DNA of 64,000 bases from Paracoccus liaowanqingii (GTDB taxonomy: Bacteria; Pseudomonadota; Alphaproteobacteria; Rhodobacterales; Rhodobacteraceae), in NCBI RefSeq assembly GCF_004683865.2, contig NZ_CP040761.1, positions 62,001 through 126,000 on the forward strand, in the 5' to 3' direction. Of this stretch, positions 41,145 to 51,162 are shown piece by piece; position 1 is the stretch's first letter, and every line of letters begins with the position of its first letter. The position numbers and the translations under genes are program-made. The notes under the pieces were generated by a model that searched no databases, had not been told where the DNA came from, and worked only from the letters and a program-made list of their open reading frames with translations.

Positions 41145-41717
41145 ATGCGTCGAAACCTGAGCCCAGGCATGTTGGGTGTGATGACTGTGGTGGCAGCGGG
41201 GTTCGTGGCGCCATCAAGTGGCGTCGCTCAGCCCTACCCTATCGACTGTGCGATCCTCCTGTGCATGGCCGGTGGGTTTCCGCCTTCGGCCGAGTGCACA
41301 GCGGCCCAGATCGAGGTCATCCGGCGCGTGACCCCTTGGCCGATCGAGCCGCCGTTGCAGCTTTGGAATTGCCCAATGGGTGGGGGTGGATCGATGCCCG
41401 GTCCCAATCTGGGCTCTGATGGACTCACGCCCCAGGTCAGGCGATATCGTGACGCTGTTGAGGTCTGGGAGCTTTCCAAGCGGATCGAGAACAGCAGTGG
41501 TGGCCGCAATGTGTCCGCGACTGCGATCCGGAATTTCTACAACAGTGACGGCGAATTCGTCCGGCAGGCTCAGAGCAATGTTCCAGCTTGGGTGAGCGCA
41601 GCGGTTGCGGAGCATACAGGGAGCACTTTCACATCCGACCATGTGAGCTTCCGGGCCATTCTGCTCCGGATGCAGGACCATACTGGTGCGTACTCCACGC
41701 AGTGGGTCAGCTACTGA
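41145..41717 (+). CDS. Secreted cysteine-containing protein, TrbM-like
   Basis: A 190-residue secreted protein. A signal peptide (MLGVMTVVAAGFVAPSSGVAQ) is followed by IDCAILLCMAGGFPPSAECTAAQ, the cysteine pattern at the start of TrbM-type conjugal proteins, then LWNCPMGGGG. The C-terminal 90 residues are polar. ATG 41145 follows GGGAGAG; a GTG two codons earlier is possible. TrbM proteins support mating-pair formation in IncP systems; here the assignment rests on the N-terminal cysteine block. A palindromic site lies upstream. Confidence 0.6.
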   Translation: MRRNLSPGMLGVMTVVAAGFVAPSSGVAQPYPIDCAILLCMAGGFPPSAECTAAQIEVIRRVTPWPIEPPLQLWNCPMGGGGSMPGPNLGSDGLTPQVRRYRDAVEVWELSKRIENSSGGRNVSATAIRNFYNSDGEFVRQAQSNVPAWVSAAVAEHTGSTFTSDHVSFRAILLRMQDHTGAYSTQWVSY

Positions 41718-41834
41718 TGCATGTAGGTCGCCGCCGACCGCAACACAAAGGACCGCTGCATTCGTGAGGCGACCGGCAAAATGCCTGCAAAAGGACGAGG
41801 AATGAACATCACCAGATAAACCACGACCCCAAAA

Positions 41835-41932
41835 GTAAAACCCCCCGCGCGGGGGTCCGCACGAGGGGGCTTGGTTTTGGTAACACAGGTTTGGCGACCT
41901 GAATTAGCACCGTTCCAAGTGCTATAGTTACC
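41835..41932 (-). ncRNA. Candidate structured RNA / antisense RNA locus upstream of a Rep-like gene
   Basis: A compact three-way fold: outer stem GGTAAC/GTTACC (41879-41884 with 41927-41932), helix CAGGT/ACCTG with loop TTGGCG, and helix TAGCAC/GTGCTA with loop CGTTCCAA. On the minus strand the fold is followed by the palindrome CCCCCGCGCGGGGG and then GTTTTACTTTT, a rho-independent terminator. A weak minus-strand promoter (TTGATT-N16-TAACTA, 41952-41925) lies at the other side, so an antisense RNA of about 80 bases is plausible. A sense leader function is the alternative. Confidence 0.5.
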
Positions 41933-42027
41933 CTCCAACTCCCGAAAATCAAGAGCAAAAACGCATCTGTGCGAACGGATGTGGCTTGCCTGCGGACACC
42001 GCGCTTCTTGAATTCGAGGAGCAACAG

Positions 42028-42780
42028 ATGACTACCGGGATGACCGCTACGCGCGGCAGATTTTTCCAACGCATAGACAGCGTTATTGATGACACGCGCG
42101 CCGAGGGCCGCGCAAAGGAACGTCCGCCCTTGCGCCGTAACTCGCGCCGGGCAGGATCGTGTGAAGCGTCGTTCTGGCGCGGAACGTCACGCCAGGATAT
42201 TCAGAAGGTGCTTATGGCTGCTCAGAAGTATGAGCGGGCGAACCGCGCACCTGGCAAGCGCAACGGGCCCCTCGGCGGCATTGCCCTGGAGGTTCTCGCC
42301 CTGTTTGCCAATCTGGTGAACTTCAAGTCTGGGCGACTGGACCCATACCTGGACTATATCACCGAGAAGTTGCGCCGGTCGCGGGATGCGGTTGTGCGGG
42401 CATTGAAGGCGCTGCGCGATCACGGGTTTCTCGATTGGTTGCGCCGGTTCGAGCCGGTGCCAAACGAAGGCAGGGGACCGCAAGTACGGCAGGTCAGCAA
42501 TGCCTATCGGCTGTCCGTCCCGAGGCGTGCCCTGGCGCTTCTTGGACGATGGGCTGGACGCCCAACGCCACCGGATGATGACCAAGGTGCCCGCGCTGAT
42601 CGCGCCGCCATGGAAGCCGAGCATGTTGCCACGCTCGATCTGGCCGGATTTGCATCGTTCCATGTTGAGGATTCAGACCTAGCGAAGGCGCTGGCCCATA
42701 TGGGCAGAGCCATCGATTTACGCGAGTCTGCCAAGCGGACTGAATCCCAATCTACCTCTTGTTCTTATACTGGATCATGA
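42028..42780 (+). CDS. Winged-helix protein, possible plasmid replication initiator
   Basis: A 250-residue basic protein. The central part (residues about 75-160) is a winged helix: GIALEVLALFANLVNFKSGR, then EKLRRSRDAVVRALKALRDH with GFLDWLRRFEPV as recognition helix and wing. Such proteins occur as small replication or regulatory proteins on alphaproteobacterial plasmids. A strong AGGAG lies before ATG 42028. The 300-base leader carries an RNA fold with an antisense-type terminator, which is what copy-controlled rep genes have. No other replication gene is in the window. It could also be a transcription factor. Confidence 0.6.
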   Translation: MTTGMTATRGRFFQRIDSVIDDTRAEGRAKERPPLRRNSRRAGSCEASFWRGTSRQDIQKVLMAAQKYERANRAPGKRNGPLGGIALEVLALFANLVNFKSGRLDPYLDYITEKLRRSRDAVVRALKALRDHGFLDWLRRFEPVPNEGRGPQVRQVSNAYRLSVPRRALALLGRWAGRPTPPDDDQGARADRAAMEAEHVATLDLAGFASFHVEDSDLAKALAHMGRAIDLRESAKRTESQSTSCSYTGS

Positions 42781-43120
42781 AGCAGACGCTGCGCACATGA
42801 AGCCTCATGCTTGCCTGCGGAGGTTCCAATTCGTGAAAGGGGGCCGGGCAACGGCACCCAAAGCACCCTATACTCAACCGTTAGCTGCGACGGCACTGTC
42901 GTATGGCTGAGGAAAACAATCTGTTGAGAGGATGGCACTGTAGCGATCGACCTCACCGCGTCCCCCCCCTCTGGCCTCGGATCTTTGATGTAAAATCACC
43001 CTCATCCTGAGAAGGCTGAAGGAGATCGGCGACACCTTGCGGTTAAAAGACCAAAGCGGCCTTGCGAACGGGACATTGCACTGCATCCGCCCCGCCCGCT
43101 TGCCTCAAGGGCACGTCTGG
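42781..43120. other. Gene-free stretch after the winged-helix gene
   Basis: About 340 bases without a supportable gene on either strand. No clear iterons or terminator seen. Confidence 0.4.
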
Positions 43121-43327
43121 TCATGCAAGAGACAGGTTCACCGCGCTCTCGCGATTGTCTCGGCCAGCTTCGATATCAAAGCTGACCTTCTGTCCATCTG
43201 CCAGAGAACGAAGGCCAGCGCGCTCGACAGCTGAAATATGGACGAAGATGTCCTTGTTGCCGTTATCGGGCTGGATAAAGCCAAACCCCTTTGTTTCGTT
43301 GAACCATTTCACAGTTCCGGTTGCCAT
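43121..43327 (-). CDS. Cold-shock protein (CspA family)
   Basis: A 68-residue single cold-shock domain, an RNA/ssDNA-binding OB fold. RNP1 is visible as KGFGFIQ and RNP2 as DIFVHIS. It acts as an RNA chaperone in the cytoplasm. Start fixed by a purine-rich leader (GAGGAAGACAAA) before ATG 43327; a longer frame to 43423 lacks coding character. It stands alone. Confidence 0.93.
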   Translation of the reverse strand: MATGTVKWFNETKGFGFIQPDNGNKDIFVHISAVERAGLRSLADGQKVSFDIEAGRDNRESAVNLSLA

Positions 43328-43583
43328 TTTGTCTTCCTCGATTAATTTGTGCAGCAAAGCTGCTTCTCTCAAGAAAACCCGTTGATGAACAGTTGTCGAG
43401 ACGCAACATGCAGAGGATCGCAAGCCGGAAGTATTATTCCGGAGCGGACGGCAGACTAAACTCGGACGCCGCGCATCTCGCTCTGGATAGATCGATCCGG
43501 CCTCAGGGTGACCACCCGCCCCTGCAGTCTCTGGTCGCGGGTGGGCACTGGCCGCGCCAGAGAGGACGCCACCGCCCCTCCGC

Positions 43584-45779
43584 TCAGCCCGGCTTTGCGG
43601 CAGCCAGCCACTCGTCGAGCTTTGACCAGCGGCGGCGCCCCGAGGTGTTTTTGACGGCGATGGCCACGGCCCTCTTCTGACCCACCAGCACGACCAGCTT
43701 CCTGCCGCGGGTGACGCCGGTGTAGATGAGGTTGCGCTGCAGCATGGCGTAATGCTGGGTCATGACCGGGATGACCACCGCTGGATACTCCGAGCCCTGG
43801 CTCTTGTGGATGGTCGCGGCGTAAGCCGGCACCAGCGTGTCCAGTTCCCCAAAGGCGAAGACGACCGTGCGGCCGTCGAAGTTGACGGCCACCTCGCCTT
43901 CATTCAGATCAACGTCCTCGATCGATCCGATGTCTCCGTTATAGACCTCTCGGTCATAGTCATTCTCGATCTGCATGACCTTGTCGCCGGGGGCGAAGGT
44001 CCATCCGAACCGCTCGACTTTTTTGTCGCCTGCCGGGTTCAGGACGGCCTGCAGTTCGATGTTGAGCGAGCGAGCGCCCACACCGCCCCGGTTCATTGGG
44101 CAGAGCACCTGGATGTCCCTGATCGGATCGAGGCCGAACCGGCGAGGGATGCGTTTGCTGACAAGCTCCACAATGCGCTGTACGGCCTGCTCCGGATCCG
44201 CCGCCGGCACAAAGTAGAAGTCAGCCTCTGCGTCCGGTGGTGTGAGATCCGGCATCCGGCCGGCGTTTATGGCGTGTGCCGTGGTGATGATCTTGCTTTG
44301 TGCGGCTTGTCGGAAGACTTCCGTCAGCCGAACCACCGACACGGCACCGGAGCCGATGATGTCTGCAAGGACCTGCCCGGGCCCGACAGAGGGAAGCTGG
44401 TCGATGTCGCCGACGATCAGGAGCGCTGCCCTGCCCGGCACGGCCTTCATCAGTGACTGCATCAGGAGCACGTCGACCATCGAACTCTCATCGACAACCA
44501 GCAGATCGCAATCAAGCGGGTTCTCGTCACTGCGCTTGAAGCCAAAGGCCTTGGGGTCGAACTCCAGGAGCCGGTGAATGGTCCTGGCCTCCATGCCCGT
44601 GGCCTCGGACATGCGTTTGGCGGCGCGTCCGGTCGGCGCGCAGAGCAAAAGCTTCACAGCCTTCGCGGCCAGAATGCGGAGGATCGAGTTCACGATCGTA
44701 GTCTTGCCCACGCCGGGTCCGCCGGTGATCACCAGGATCTTGGACCTCAGCGCCAGGCGAATGGCCTCTGCCTGGCTGGCCGCAAGGGTCAGGCCCGTCT
44801 TCTGCTCGATCCATGGCAGGGCCTTGTCAGCGTCGATTGCCGACCAGGGTAGAGGCGCCCTCCGGATCCGCTGGAGGTGCTCTGCGATGGCGCGCTCTGC
44901 CTGGTAGAGCCCGGTCAGGAAGATGCACTCCGCATCCCCAACCCGGTCTGCGATGACCGTGCCCTCGGCAAGCTCCTCGTGCAGGGCGCTCTCGATCAGC
45001 GTCGCGGGCACGTCGAGAAGCTTTTCCGCAAGCGCAATCAACTCCAGGCGTGGCAGGCCGCAGTGGCCGTTGCCCATTGCCTCTGCCAGCGCGAACGACA
45101 CCCCCGCGCGCAGGCGTATCACCGCAGTTTTCTCGATCCCGAGCTTTTCTGCGATTGTGTCTGCCGTGCGAAAGCCGATGCCGCGGATGTCCCTGGCCAA
45201 GCGATACGGGTTCTCGCTCATCACCTGCACGGCGTCGGTGCCGTAGGTCTTGAAGATCCGCACCGCGCGCGCTGTCCCCACAGCGTGCTGATGCAGGAAG
45301 ACCATGATCTCGCGAATGACCTTCTGGTCCGCCCAACCGGTGGTAATCTTCGCCGCCCGGAGAGGACCAATGCCTTCGACCTCGCGCAAACGTTCCGGTG
45401 TCGCTTCGATGATATCGAAGACGTCGGTGCCGAACTGCTTGACCAGCCGCCGGGCATAGACCGGCCCGATCCCGCGGATCATGCCGGAGCCCAGGTACTT
45501 TTCGATCCCCTCACGGGTGGAGGGTGCATGGGTCTTCAGAAAGTGCGCCTTGAACTGCAGACCATGGGTGCGGTCGTTGAGCCAGATGCCGGACGCCGTG
45601 ATCCACTCCCCCGCGGAGATCATCGCGGCATGGCCCACGACGGTGACAAGATCCCGATGCCCGCGCGCCTTGACCCGCAGGACACAAAAGCCAGTCTCCG
45701 CGTTGTGGAACGTGACCCGCTCGACCAGGCCGGCCAACACTTCCGTTCCGCTGTCGGCCTGCGGCGTCATGCGCGGCAC
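43584..45779 (-). CDS. RecD2-like ATP-dependent DNA helicase
   Basis: A 731-residue SF1B 5'-3' helicase of the RecD2 type. An N-terminal OB fold and helix-hairpin-helix region ([40 protein letters not shown]) precede Walker [19 protein letters not shown], motif [17 protein letters not shown] and the C-terminal UvrD-like motif [20 protein letters not shown]. No RecB/RecC partner is nearby, so it works alone in repair or replication, or in plasmid DNA processing. The AT-hook protein gene lies 14 bases upstream on the same strand. Confidence 0.92.
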   Translation of the reverse strand: MPRMTPQADSGTEVLAGLVERVTFHNAETGFCVLRVKARGHRDLVTVVGHAAMISAGEWITASGIWLNDRTHGLQFKAHFLKTHAPSTREGIEKYLGSGMIRGIGPVYARRLVKQFGTDVFDIIEATPERLREVEGIGPLRAAKITTGWADQKVIREIMVFLHQHAVGTARAVRIFKTYGTDAVQVMSENPYRLARDIRGIGFRTADTIAEKLGIEKTAVIRLRAGVSFALAEAMGNGHCGLPRLELIALAEKLLDVPATLIESALHEELAEGTVIADRVGDAECIFLTGLYQAERAIAEHLQRIRRAPLPWSAIDADKALPWIEQKTGLTLAASQAEAIRLALRSKILVITGGPGVGKTTIVNSILRILAAKAVKLLLCAPTGRAAKRMSEATGMEARTIHRLLEFDPKAFGFKRSDENPLDCDLLVVDESSMVDVLLMQSLMKAVPGRAALLIVGDIDQLPSVGPGQVLADIIGSGAVSVVRLTEVFRQAAQSKIITTAHAINAGRMPDLTPPDAEADFYFVPAADPEQAVQRIVELVSKRIPRRFGLDPIRDIQVLCPMNRGGVGARSLNIELQAVLNPAGDKKVERFGWTFAPGDKVMQIENDYDREVYNGDIGSIEDVDLNEGEVAVNFDGRTVVFAFGELDTLVPAYAATIHKSQGSEYPAVVIPVMTQHYAMLQRNLIYTGVTRGRKLVVLVGQKRAVAIAVKNTSGRRRWSKLDEWLAAAKPG

Positions 45780-45793
45780 ATCCCATGGCTCCC

Positions 45794-46189
45794 CTATTCG
45801 GCCGCGTCAGTTCCTTCGGCGACCACCTTCGGTTTACGGCCCCGCTTTGCCTTGGGAACATCGCCCTCTTCAGCCACGGCTTTCGGCTTGCGGCCCCGGG
45901 TCGCTTTCGGGGCATCTGGAGAGGGCTCGGTGGCTGCCTCGGCTGCCGCTTTGGGCGGCCGGCCGCGCCTCGCTTTCGGTGCGTCCGCGACCTCGCTCCC
46001 GGCTGTCGTCGCCTTGCGCCCCCGGCCCCTGACCTTCGCGGCCGGGGCGGACGCCCCTGCGTCTCCTTCTGCCGCAATCTCGCGCTCGGCCTGTGACCAG
46101 TGTTCGGCATCCTGACCCTGTGGACGGCCAGCTTGCTCCCAAAGAGCGTGCGCCCGATCCCGGACCTTTTGTGTGCGTTCGTCATCCAT
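45794..46189 (-). CDS. DUF2934-type protein with AT-hook repeats
   Basis: A 131-residue basic protein. Residues 1-40 match the DUF2934 motif (RDRAHALWEQAGRPQGQDAE, HWSQAEREI). The rest is low-complexity with AT-hook-like cores (RRGRPPK, TRGRKPK, KRGRKPK) that bind the minor groove of AT-rich DNA. Such proteins are common in rhizobia and relatives near stress genes. It is probably co-transcribed with the helicase gene. Confidence 0.8.
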   Translation of the reverse strand: MDDERTQKVRDRAHALWEQAGRPQGQDAEHWSQAEREIAAEGDAGASAPAAKVRGRGRKATTAGSEVADAPKARRGRPPKAAAEAATEPSPDAPKATRGRKPKAVAEEGDVPKAKRGRKPKVVAEGTDAAE

Positions 46190-46514
46190 GATGAAACTCC
46201 ATCTTTACCACCGCAACCATCCCGTTTTTCTGCCCAGACCGCAGGATAGCCACGCCTCTCGTTGAAGATCTGCAGTTCAGCGTGCCACGGTCACACGGCT
46301 ATTCCAATAGATCCTCCAGCGCGAAGCTAGTCGTGATCCTGCAGTGCACCGTGCTGCTGCATTACCTCCTAGGATACGGCGAACCGTCACCGGCCTTCCC
46401 GGCAAGATTGCCTTGAGGCACCGGCGCTGAAGGTCGTATCATGCTTTCGCGTAACAATTCATCTTCATCCATCCCCACCAGCACGGGTCAGATATTTTCG
46501 GGTTGCTCTCCACA
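46190..46514. other. Intergenic stretch between two leftward genes
   Basis: About 325 bases. The promoter of the AT-hook gene must lie here, but no clear consensus or repeat was found. Confidence 0.35.
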
Positions 46515-48185
46515 CTATGAGGGAACTTGGGCGGCCGCGTTTGCTCGAAGCCATAGTGTTCCAAAGGCGGGCAACTCGATGCTGATCGTGCCGTCCCTGG
46601 TGATCTCAAAGCCCCCGTCGCCAAGGATCGCAGTCATGCCATCAAAAGCGTCGGCGCCATCAAGCTGGCACTCGGTCTTGCAGGGACGCTTGCCCAGATT
46701 GTGCAGAAGCAAGACGGTCCGGTCTTCCCAATCATAGCGCAGCGCAAAGATCGCAGCGTCGGGAAACGGGATAAAGCTCCACTGGCCGAACGCGACCTCC
46801 GGCATTTCGCGCCGTCGACGGATCAGGCGCTCCATCCAGTTCAGCATTGAATCCGGTTCGTGTTCCTGCGCGGCAACATTGATAGCCTTTGGACCCCATT
46901 TGGGGCCTGAAACAACTGGCCGAAATACATCGTTCGCTGGTGCCGTGGAAAAGCCGCCATTCGGCCCGTCGGACCATTGCATCGGGCTGCGCACGCTCAT
47001 CCGGCCAGGGATATCCAGATTTTCGGCCATGCCGATTTCCTCTCCGTAGAACAGGACCGGTGCTCCTGGCAGTGCAAAAACAAGGCTGTAAACCAGCCGG
47101 ATGTGGTCGTCGTTTCCCTTCAGCATGGTCGGGATGCGCCGGCGAAGCCCGCGGCCGAACAGTTGCATGTCCTCCTTGGGGCCAAAAGCACGAAACACGT
47201 CCTGACGCTCGGCCTCGGTCAGCTTGTCCAGGGACCATTCGTCATGATTGCGCGCGAAATGCGCCCAGCCATCATCGACATGCAGGCGCGGCATCGCCCG
47301 AAGGCAGTGGACCAAGGCCCCTGCATCTTCGCGCACCAGTGCCAGCGCGAGTGCCTGATTCATGTTGAAATCGAGGCACATGTTCAACTCGCCCCCGCCG
47401 TCGTTCCCGTAAAAGCGCCGGACGTCCTGATACGGCAGATTGACTTCGCCCAGGAGGAGGGCGTCTCCACAGCGCCGCACGATAAAACTGCGCAGGTCAC
47501 GCAGCCAGTCGTGAAAGTCCGTTTCGACCGGCGTGTCCAGTCCGTGTGTTTCCAGAAGAAAGGGAACGGCATCGACGCGGAACCCCGACAGCCCAAGCTG
47601 GAGCCAGAAGCCGACGATCTTGCAGATCTCGTCCCGGACGTGGGGATTGCTGATGTTGAGGTCGGGCTGGTGGCGGTAGAAGCGATGCAGATAGTATTGA
47701 CCTGTCCCCTCGTGCCATTCCCAGTTGCTGTTTTCCTCATCCGGGAACACCAGGTCATCAGAGCCGCCCGGTGGGATCTCGTCCCGCCAGACATACCAGT
47801 CGCGGTAGGGTGAGGTTCGATCTTCGCAAGCCGACAGAAACCAGGGATGCTGATCCGACGTATGGTTGACCACGAGGTCCGCGATCACGCGGATGCCCCG
47901 ATCGCGGGCGGTGCGCAGGAAGACGGCAAGGTCACCCAACGTCCCGAGGCGCCGATCGACACCGTAGTAATCAGTGATGTCATAGCCGTCATCCTGATGC
48001 GCTGTCGGATAGAAGGGCATGAGCCAGATGCAGGTTACCCCGAGCCCCGCCAGATAATCGATGCGGCGCGTCAGTCCGGCAAAATCACCGATGCCATCGC
48101 CGTTTCCATCCTGAAAGATCTCGACGTCGAGGCAGTAGAAGATGGCGTTCTTCCACCAGACATCGCCTGTGCGGCTGATATCCAT
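46515..48185 (-). CDS. GH13 trehalose synthase-like enzyme (TreS family)
   Basis: A 556-residue GH13 enzyme. The TIM barrel carries nucleophile Asp in SGFRVDAVPFLLE, acid Glu in LLLGEVNLPYQD, and FARNHDEWSLDKLTEAER, the TreS-type version of the third catalytic region. TreS interconverts maltose and trehalose. It also has the NHTSDQHPWF and SPMQWSDGPNGGFS blocks. The C-terminal maltokinase domain of some TreS proteins is absent. The longer frame to 48746 overlaps the divergent SDR gene, so ATG 48185 is used. A TGAAC-N17-CGTT site upstream hints at general-stress control. Confidence 0.85.
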   Translation of the reverse strand: MDISRTGDVWWKNAIFYCLDVEIFQDGNGDGIGDFAGLTRRIDYLAGLGVTCIWLMPFYPTAHQDDGYDITDYYGVDRRLGTLGDLAVFLRTARDRGIRVIADLVVNHTSDQHPWFLSACEDRTSPYRDWYVWRDEIPPGGSDDLVFPDEENSNWEWHEGTGQYYLHRFYRHQPDLNISNPHVRDEICKIVGFWLQLGLSGFRVDAVPFLLETHGLDTPVETDFHDWLRDLRSFIVRRCGDALLLGEVNLPYQDVRRFYGNDGGGELNMCLDFNMNQALALALVREDAGALVHCLRAMPRLHVDDGWAHFARNHDEWSLDKLTEAERQDVFRAFGPKEDMQLFGRGLRRRIPTMLKGNDDHIRLVYSLVFALPGAPVLFYGEEIGMAENLDIPGRMSVRSPMQWSDGPNGGFSTAPANDVFRPVVSGPKWGPKAINVAAQEHEPDSMLNWMERLIRRRREMPEVAFGQWSFIPFPDAAIFALRYDWEDRTVLLLHNLGKRPCKTECQLDGADAFDGMTAILGDGGFEITRDGTISIELPAFGTLWLRANAAAQVPS

Positions 48186-48241
48186 GCAGGCTCCTTTTCC
48201 GTGCGATCGCGGCCACGCCTGACGCGCGGCACCCCTGCGTG

Positions 48242-48267
48242 AACGCGATCGCCGCAGCACAGGTTCA
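48242..48267 (-). promoter_or_regulatory. Near-consensus EcfG-type promoter for the TreS-like gene
   Basis: Minus-strand TGAAC (48267-48263), 17-base spacer, CGTT (48245-48242). It has one mismatch to GGAAC-N17-CGTT and lies about 57 bases before the start codon. Confidence 0.4.
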
Positions 48268-48344
48268 TCGACACCTTCGAAGACATGCGCGAACCCGCAG
48301 CCAGCCCCGGGCGTTGGCCCGAAACGGCAGACAGGAGACTGAGC

Positions 48345-49385
48345 ATGAGTGACAGCAGCAGACGTCCCCGCGTCGTGGTCATCACGGGCGCCTCGGCCGG
48401 TGTCGGCAGAGCGACAGCACAGGAATTCGCGGCCCATGGCTGGTGCGTCGGGTTGGTGGCGCGGGGCCGCGCGGGCCTCGAAGGCGCACGGGCGGATGTC
48501 GAGCGCCGGGGAGGCACCGCATTGATCGTGCCCGCCGATGTCGCAGATGCCGAAGCAGTCGCGCAGGCAGCACAGACCGTCATGGACCGTTGGGGGCGGA
48601 TCGATTTGTGGATCAACGCCGCGATGGCGACCGTGCTGGCGCCAGTGTCCGACATCACGCCCGACGAATTCAGGCGCGTGACCGAGGTGACCTATCTGGG
48701 TCAAGTCTACGGAACGCAGGCCGCCTTGCGACACATGCACCGCCAAGGTCGCGGGACGATCGTCAGCATCGGTTCAGCCCTGGCCTATCGGGGCATTCCC
48801 CTGCAGGCGCCGTATTGCGCTGCCAAGTTCGCGACGCGCGGCTTTCTGGATGCCCTTCGGGCCGAGCTTTTGCACGAGAACAGCCCGGTGCGGCTGACCG
48901 AGATACATCTGCCTGCCGTGAACACCCCCCAGTTTGACTGGGCGCGCAACAAGATGCCGTACAAGGCGCAGCCGGTGCCGCCGATCCACCACCCTGAGGC
49001 AATCGCCCATGCGATCTATCGCGCGGCGCTTGAGGCGCCAAGGGAGGTCTGGCTGGCGGGTTCGGCCGTGCAGGCCATCCTGGCAGATGCCGCCGCGCCT
49101 GCGCTTGTTGACAAGGTCCTCGCACGCCAAGCGTATTCCGGGCAGCAGACCGAAGAGCCGGATGACGACAGGCCGGACAACCTGTTCGAGCCGATGGACG
49201 ATCAGGTCGACTACGGTGCGTCCGGGCGGTTTGGCGAGGCTGCGCGGACGTATGTCTCAGCCTACCGCCCGGCCCGCCTGCGTGCGGGAGCAGCTGCGAT
49301 TGCATGCCTCGTCACTTATGGCGTCGTCAGGACGCTGTTTGATCTCAAGGAGAAGGACCGGAACACCCGGTCTTCACCGTGGTGA
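48345..49385 (+). CDS. SDR family oxidoreductase with C-terminal membrane segment
   Basis: A 346-residue short-chain dehydrogenase. The cofactor motif is ITGASAGVGRATAQ, the NAG-like strand INAAMATVL, and the active site is Ser in GTIVSIGSALAYRG and YCAAKFATRG (YxxxK). Beyond the usual 250-residue fold there are about 90 extra residues ending in a hydrophobic helix (RAGAAAIACLVTYGVVRTLF), so it may be membrane-tethered. AGGAG precedes the ATG. Divergent from the TreS-like gene. The next gene, an alpha-glucosidase, starts 128 bases on. Substrate unknown. Confidence 0.85.
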   Translation: MSDSSRRPRVVVITGASAGVGRATAQEFAAHGWCVGLVARGRAGLEGARADVERRGGTALIVPADVADAEAVAQAAQTVMDRWGRIDLWINAAMATVLAPVSDITPDEFRRVTEVTYLGQVYGTQAALRHMHRQGRGTIVSIGSALAYRGIPLQAPYCAAKFATRGFLDALRAELLHENSPVRLTEIHLPAVNTPQFDWARNKMPYKAQPVPPIHHPEAIAHAIYRAALEAPREVWLAGSAVQAILADAAAPALVDKVLARQAYSGQQTEEPDDDRPDNLFEPMDDQVDYGASGRFGEAARTYVSAYRPARLRAGAAAIACLVTYGVVRTLFDLKEKDRNTRSSPW

Positions 49386-49512
49386 GACGATCGTCCGGTC
49401 GAGGAACGCGTGGCCCATTTCAATGCCGACCGCATCCTGGCGCAACGATGCGGATGATCGCCCTGCGAACGATGACCAGAATGCCCGCAGGACTGTTCCC
49501 GAAGGAGGCCGA

Positions 49513-51162
49513 ATGACCCGACAGGCGCCGTGGTGGCTGGACCGCACCGTATATCAGATCTATCCGCGCAGCTTCGCCGATGCCGACGGCGACGGAGTGG
49601 GCGATATCCCGGGCATCATCGGGCGCTTGGATCATCTGGCGGACCTGGGCATCGGCCTGATCTGGCTGTCGCCGGTCTATGGCTCGCCGATGGCCGACAA
49701 CGGCTATGACATCTCGAATTACCAGGATATCGCGCCGGATTTCGGCACCTTGGAGGACTTCGACCGGCTGGTCGCCGAAGCGGATCGGCGCGACATCGGC
49801 ATCATCATGGATCTGGTGGTCAACCACAGTTCTGACCAGCATCCGTGGTTCCTGGCGGCCAAGCTGGACCGCGCATCCGCCTATCACGATTATTACTACT
49901 GGCGCGATCCCGCGCCGGATGGTGGCGCCCCCGATGATCGACGCGCCTATTTCGGTGGTCCGGTCTGGACCTACGTTCCGGAAGTCGGACGCTATGTCTT
50001 CACCCTCTTTTCGCCACAGCAGCCGGATCTGAACTGGCAGAACCCCGCGGTGCGCGATGCGATCTACACCATGATGCGGTGGTGGCTGGACCGGGGCGTG
50101 CGCGGCTTCCGCATGGATGTCATCGACCTCATCGGCAAGGATATCGACCGCGACCTGATCGTCGAGGGGCCCTATCTGCACGGGTTCCTGCAGGAGATGC
50201 ACCGTGAGGTTCTGGCAGGGCGCGATGTCGTGACGGTCGGCGAAAGCTGGAACGTGACCCGGGAGACGGCATTGCTGTACTGCGGACGCGACCGAAAGGA
50301 GCTGGACATGGTGTTCCAGTTCCAGCACATCGTCGCGGGCTGGGACGCCAAGCACGGCAAGTGGCGCCCGCAGCCGCTTGATCTGGTGGCCTTCAAGAAG
50401 GTCTGGACGGACTGGCAGCAGGCTTTGGAGGGGGACGGCTGGAACTCGCTGTTCCTGAACAATCACGACCTGCCGCGCTCCGTCTCTCGCTATGGTGACA
50501 CGGAAAAGTGGCGGGACCGGTCTGCCAAAGCCCTCGCCACGGCCATCCACCTGATGCGCGGGACGCCCTTCGTCTTCCAGGGCGAAGAGATCGGTATGAC
50601 GAATGCGGGGTTCACCCGGATCACCCATTACCGCGACATCGAACTGATCAACATGCATCGCGAAACGCGGGAACAGGGCCTGCCCGAGCATCAGTTTCTG
50701 GAGGGCGCCGCCGTCACCGCGCGGGACAATGCGCGCACGCCAATGCAGTGGGACGCGTCGCCGGGTGCAGGGTTCACCACGGGCGACCCATGGATCGCAA
50801 TCAACCCGAACAACGCCACGATCAATGTCGCGGCGCAATGCGATGATCCAATGTCGGTCCTAGCGCATTATCGACACCTCATCGCCTTGCGCAAGCAACA
50901 CGACGTGATCGTGCGGGGCCGTTTCGTGCCTTGGCTGGAGGATCACCCGCAGATCTGGGCCTATACCCGCGAATGGGAACACCAGCGGCTGTCGGTCCTG
51001 TGCAACATCTCGTCCCAGCCAGCTCACGCAGAGATCCCGCCAGGCCTCGCCGGCGGCCAGACATGCCTGATCTGCACCGTGCACCCACGCGAGGCAATTC
51101 CGGCCGGCCCTATCGTTCTCGACCCATGGGAGGCGGTCGTGACTCTGGGCGACATCACTTGA
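49513..51162 (+). CDS. GH13 alpha-glucosidase (oligo-1,6-glucosidase type)
   Basis: A 549-residue GH13 enzyme. Nucleophile Asp in RGFRMDVIDLIGKD, acid Glu in VTVGESWNVTR, and third acid in FLNNHDLPRSVSRYG. The N-terminus VYQIYPRSFADADGDGVGDI contains the calcium-site-like DADGDGVGD, and the FGGPVW and RTPMQWD blocks are typical of oligo-1,6-glucosidases. It releases glucose from short alpha-glucans, maltose or trehalose-related sugars in the cytoplasm. AAGGAGG lies before the ATG. It complements the TreS-like enzyme nearby. Confidence 0.9.
   Translation: MTRQAPWWLDRTVYQIYPRSFADADGDGVGDIPGIIGRLDHLADLGIGLIWLSPVYGSPMADNGYDISNYQDIAPDFGTLEDFDRLVAEADRRDIGIIMDLVVNHSSDQHPWFLAAKLDRASAYHDYYYWRDPAPDGGAPDDRRAYFGGPVWTYVPEVGRYVFTLFSPQQPDLNWQNPAVRDAIYTMMRWWLDRGVRGFRMDVIDLIGKDIDRDLIVEGPYLHGFLQEMHREVLAGRDVVTVGESWNVTRETALLYCGRDRKELDMVFQFQHIVAGWDAKHGKWRPQPLDLVAFKKVWTDWQQALEGDGWNSLFLNNHDLPRSVSRYGDTEKWRDRSAKALATAIHLMRGTPFVFQGEEIGMTNAGFTRITHYRDIELINMHRETREQGLPEHQFLEGAAVTARDNARTPMQWDASPGAGFTTGDPWIAINPNNATINVAAQCDDPMSVLAHYRHLIALRKQHDVIVRGRFVPWLEDHPQIWAYTREWEHQRLSVLCNISSQPAHAEIPPGLAGGQTCLICTVHPREAIPAGPIVLDPWEAVVTLGDIT

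Noticed and set aside
42187..42663. Minus-strand 158-codon frame inside the winged-helix gene
   Set aside because: Shadow of the plus-strand gene, which has a strong ribosome binding site and a clear winged-helix pattern.
11385..46500. Integration of the whole conjugative region at the CAU tRNA as an ICE
   Set aside because: I found no second copy of the tRNA 3' end at the right side and no separate site-specific integrase other than the RIT trio. A plasmid or chromid backbone explains the data as well.
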